Shown here: piece by piece, positions 61,621 to 64,000 of the stretch
Numbering within the stretch: the first letter of the stretch is position 1
Layout of the letters: each line of letters starts with the position of its first letter
Source: Marinobacter lipolyticus SM19
GTDB taxonomy: Bacteria; Pseudomonadota; Gammaproteobacteria; Pseudomonadales; Oleiphilaceae
DNA: 64,000 nt
Assembly (NCBI RefSeq): GCF_000397065.2
Contig: NZ_KE007326.1
Location: 190,591-254,590, forward strand
Direction of reading: 5' to 3'
The notes under the pieces: generated by a model
Told to the model about the DNA's origin: nothing
Seen by the model: only the letters and a program-made list of their open reading frames with translations
The model's database searches: none
Program-made: the position numbers and the translations under genes

Positions 61621-61626
61621 GCCAAC

Positions 61627-61648
61627 AGGGGCCGGATTTCCGGCCCCT
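61627..61648 (+). terminator. Hairpin after the DJ-1 gene
   Basis: AGGGGCCGG / CCGGCCCCT with a four-base loop six bases past the stop. No T tract; it lies within 25 bases of the next start, so it may act as an attenuator. Confidence 0.45.
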
Positions 61649-61670
61649 GGCACAGGACCAGGAGAGCACC

Positions 61671-62051
61671 ATGTGCAAGCTCTTCATCAACGCCGACCCT
61701 GAACTTTGGGTCAGCGAGACCCACTCCCTTCGTATCGACGGGATGGTAACCAGTGTTCGCATGGAGAATGCCTTCTGGCATGTCCTTGCCGAGCTGGCCG
61801 AGCGCGATGGCATGAACCTGCCCCAGATGATCACCAGGCTTTACCACGAGTCCATCGATGCCGGGCATGATCTGGGGAATTTCACGTCGTTCCTGCGGGT
61901 ATGCGCAATGCGCTACCTGGAGCTACAGCTAGCCGGTGATGTTCCAAAGGACACCCGCGTGCCCATAGCCTCACTGGATGCCGACCGGATCCTGAACAAG
62001 AGCCCGACTCAGGAGGCTATCTCCGCGCCAGGCGGTAAATCCACCCACTGA
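61671..62051 (+). CDS. Ribbon-helix-helix domain protein
   Basis: A 126-residue protein with HSLRIDGMVTSVRMENAFWHVLAEL followed by AERDGMNLPQMITRLYHES, a ribbon-helix-helix pattern, and a further helix GNFTSFLRVCAMRYLELQ. Proteins of this form are usually dimeric DNA-binding regulators. GGAGAG lies before the ATG. It is 50 bases after the DJ-1 gene on the same strand and might be in one transcript with it; its targets are unknown. Confidence 0.85.
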   Translation: MCKLFINADPELWVSETHSLRIDGMVTSVRMENAFWHVLAELAERDGMNLPQMITRLYHESIDAGHDLGNFTSFLRVCAMRYLELQLAGDVPKDTRVPIASLDADRILNKSPTQEAISAPGGKSTH

Positions 62052-62138
62052 TCAGGCAAAGCACTCCAAACCGTAACCTGACATCCGATGGAAGGAATAA
62101 TACAGTTGAAGCACAGAACAGACAGCCTGGGTTTCAAT

Positions 62139-62642
62139 ATGCATGAATGGTTCCGATACATCTCTATCCTGGTCATATCAGCCCTGGCCTTGGGCGGGTG
62201 TGCCAGCCATCAGAGTTTGCCCGAGGGCATGGCTGATGTGCCCCCTTCCTCACCGACGGCTGCGGCACAGGAACCCGGGAAAGCACAAAAGCTCTGGCAG
62301 GTGTTCGAGCGCTACCAGGGCACCCCCTATCGGTATGGCGGCACCTCCTCCAATGGCTTCGATTGTTCCGGCTTTATCCTTACCGCCTATCAGGAGGGAT
62401 TGGGAAAACAACTCCCCAGAACCACCTCACAGATGCTGGCCAGTGGAGATGCAATACATCCAGGGAATATACAGCCTGGCGATCTCGTCTTTTTCCGCAT
62501 TCGCGGCAAGGAGCAACACGCCGGCATTTACATGGGGGACGACCGATTCATCCATGCCTCCACCTCAATCGGCGTAACCCAGTCGTCCATGAACGGCTAT
62601 TACTGGAAGGGCCGTTTTACCCAGGCTCGCCGCTTTGACTGA
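62139..62642 (+). CDS. NlpC/P60-family lipoprotein peptidase
   Basis: A cell-wall hydrolase-type lipoprotein. From ATG 62139 the signal peptide ISILVISALALGGC is normal. The NlpC/P60 domain shows the Cys in NGFDCSGFILTAYQ, the His in GKEQHAGIYMGDDRFIHAS and the third residue region in the following strand. It likely cuts peptidoglycan stem peptides in the periplasm. A TTG at 62106 preceded by GGAAGGA and an ATG at 62088 are other possible starts. The OM barrel gene begins 20 bases after its stop. Confidence 0.9.
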   Translation: MHEWFRYISILVISALALGGCASHQSLPEGMADVPPSSPTAAAQEPGKAQKLWQVFERYQGTPYRYGGTSSNGFDCSGFILTAYQEGLGKQLPRTTSQMLASGDAIHPGNIQPGDLVFFRIRGKEQHAGIYMGDDRFIHASTSIGVTQSSMNGYYWKGRFTQARRFD

Positions 62643-62661
62643 CACCGGAGCAACGAGTCCC

Positions 62662-63288
62662 ATGATACTCACCCGATCCCTGTGCTGTTACCTGGCCCTC
62701 CTTCCGCTGGCCATACCGGCCGTAGCGCAAGTGGAGCTCACGCCATTTGTGGGCTTCCGCATGGGTGGGGAGTTCGACACCAGAGACGACACCGACGAGT
62801 CGGAAAGCCGGGTGAGACTGGATGACACCGTAAGTCAGGGTTTGTTGGTGAACATCGATCTGCAGGAACCAGGCAAGCAGCTGGAACTGTATATGGGGCG
62901 GCAGGAAACCACGGCCGACATCCCACAAGGACTCTTGTCGCCACCCCGCGACCGGGTGGATATCACCCTGTATCAGCTGCAGTTCGGCGGACTGTATTTC
63001 CCCGGCGGCAAGACCACTGGCGGTTTTGTCTCGGGCGTCGCAGGCGTTACCCGGCTCGCCCCCAAACACTCCAACCTCGACACCCACCATCGCGCATCGC
63101 TGACGCTGGGCGGCGGATACAAATTCCCGGTCACGGAACACGTCCTGCTGCGACTGGATTTACGCGGAATCTACACCGTGCTCGACAGTGGCGGCTCGGG
63201 GTTCTGCTCCGGTGGCTGCAACGTCCGGTTTGAAAGCAGCGGGTATCTGCAGGTCGAAGCGGGTGCCGGATTGGCTATCCGCTTCTGA
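62662..63288 (+). CDS. Outer-membrane beta-barrel protein
   Basis: A 208-residue protein with signal peptide (LCCYLALLPLAIPAVAQ) and alternating beta strands of an eight-strand OmpW/OmpA-like barrel: VELTPFVGFRMGGEFD, LYQLQFGGLYFPGG, SLTLGGGYKFPV, LRLDLRGIYTVL and a final YLQVEAGAGLAIRF with C-terminal Phe, as required for the BAM machinery. Two Cys (GFCSGGCN) are near the end. GGAGCAACGAG lies before the ATG. Function unknown. Confidence 0.88.
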   Translation: MILTRSLCCYLALLPLAIPAVAQVELTPFVGFRMGGEFDTRDDTDESESRVRLDDTVSQGLLVNIDLQEPGKQLELYMGRQETTADIPQGLLSPPRDRVDITLYQLQFGGLYFPGGKTTGGFVSGVAGVTRLAPKHSNLDTHHRASLTLGGGYKFPVTEHVLLRLDLRGIYTVLDSGGSGFCSGGCNVRFESSGYLQVEAGAGLAIRF

Positions 63289-63303
63289 TCCACCCTTTGA
63301 ATT

Positions 63304-63912
63304 CTACAGACCACCATTAATGGCAAGATGCGCTGCAATACCAGCCATCATCAGACCTATGACGCCATCGATCAGACGCCAGGCCACCGGTCGCGAAAGA
63401 ATCGGTGCGAGCGCAGACCCACTCCAGGCCAGCAAGCCGAACCAGAGAATTGATGCACTGCTGGCACCAGCGACAAAGGTGGTAGTGTCCTCCTGCTGTG
63501 CCCCTACCGCCGGTATCAGTAGCAGGGTATCGAGATAGACCTGGGGGTTCAGCAGAGTCACCGCAAGCGTGGTGAACAGCACCCCCTTCAGGCTTCGCTT
63601 CGTTACCTCTCCAGCTTCCAGTGCCACCCGGCCCCGACCGGCACGAACAAATGCCTGTACCGCCAGCCAGCCAAGGAACACAACCCCGAGCCAGCGGAGG
63701 ATTTCCAGAGCCTGGGGCATCGCCATCAGCGCGGCACTGACACCAAACATACCCAGGGTAAACAGGGTGACATCCGCCGCCATGCACAGGCCGGCCGACC
63801 ACCAATGGTGCTCTCTACGGATCGCCTGGCTCAGCACATAGGCATTCTGGGCACCGATGGCAACGATGATGCCGCCACACACAATCAAACCGGTCAGGTA
63901 ACTCTCCAGCAC
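63304..63912 (-). CDS. argO: LysE/ArgO-family amino acid exporter
   Basis: A 202-residue membrane protein with six helices. The N-terminus VAIGAQNAYVLSQAIRREHHWW is the LysE/ArgO signature (GAQNAxVL), and TLLNPQVYLDTLLLIPAVG is the second conserved stretch. It exports arginine or lysine from the cell. The start is a GTG at 63912 with GAGGAG upstream. A divergent LysR regulator (ArgP) is usual on the far side and would lie beyond 64000. The last 88 bases of the window hold no gene start I can assign. Confidence 0.92.
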   Translation of the reverse strand: MLESYLTGLIVCGGIIVAIGAQNAYVLSQAIRREHHWWSAGLCMAADVTLFTLGMFGVSAALMAMPQALEILRWLGVVFLGWLAVQAFVRAGRGRVALEAGEVTKRSLKGVLFTTLAVTLLNPQVYLDTLLLIPAVGAQQEDTTTFVAGASSASILWFGLLAWSGSALAPILSRPVAWRLIDGVIGLMMAGIAAHLAINGGL

Positions 63913-64000
63913 GTTTAGATCTCCTCATCCAATGGCGCAAGATTACCGGCTTACCGCTATACTGAAAATTCATATTCATAATGTTGCATCAGTTTTTCTT

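Overview
The window looks like chromosome from a marine gammaproteobacterium, most probably Marinobacter or a close relative. I judge this from gene content and order: a Tad pilus locus, a valine-catabolic mms cluster beside a liv transporter, PA2778/PA2779-type genes, a ydbH-ynbE-ydbL trio and fetAB. Base composition is moderately GC-rich and even throughout. I see no rRNA, tRNA, CRISPR array, prophage or transposase gene. The only repeats are short REP-like palindromes. Everything below comes from reading the sequence; no database search was run.

Layout. At 1-1139 two divergent genes, a LysR regulator and an azoR-like FMN reductase, have been fused head to head by a deletion that removed both 5' ends. 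At 1164-5491 is an RND efflux pump (adaptor plus inner-membrane transporter) without an outer-membrane channel gene. Two lipoproteins follow. From 7911 to 20371 a complete minus-strand Tad (tight adherence) type IVc pilus operon runs flp, tadV, an unusual AAA+ ATPase, rcpC, rcpA, a small lipoprotein, tadG, tadF, tadE, tadZ, tadA, tadB, tadC, tadD. Upstream of flp lie a dyad, three phased TAGGAG repeats and an AraC-type regulator with a receiver-like N-terminus.

From 21613 to 38465 there is a catabolic block: a branched-chain amino-acid-type ABC transporter (livGFKHM order broken up as livG, livF, livK, livH, livM), an alpha/beta hydrolase, a hotdog thioesterase, an acyl-CoA ligase, a proline-racemase-like enzyme with both catalytic cysteines replaced, an MDR dehydrogenase, and the valine-distal genes mmsA, acyl-CoA dehydrogenase, enoyl-CoA hydratase, 3-hydroxyisobutyryl-CoA hydrolase and mmsB, with a divergent mmsR-like AraC regulator. 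Related palindromes precede livG and the ligase, and AANAANAA motifs (the Hfq/Crc-type target) sit just before several ribosome-binding sites, suggesting joint transcriptional and translational control.

The right third holds housekeeping and signalling genes: a YebC-family protein, a CAP lipoprotein, a glutamine amidotransferase, a PP2C phosphatase, a PLD-family enzyme and a PA2779/PA2778 pair. A COG0523 zinc-type GTPase follows, with a perfect Zur-like operator and a translationally coupled zinc-ribbon methyltransferase. After fetAB, arfB, a PAS-GGDEF protein and rluF comes the most striking unit (52201-56141): a histidine kinase whose membrane domain matches the plant ethylene-receptor sensor, including the copper-binding Cys and His, overlapped by a receiver protein, a REC-GGDEF-EAL protein and a degenerate receiver. 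The window closes with ydbH-ynbE-ydbL, a GNAT-nitrilase fusion, thpR, a DUF2007 protein, a DJ-1 protein, a ribbon-helix-helix protein, an NlpC/P60 lipoprotein, an outer-membrane barrel and an argO-type exporter.
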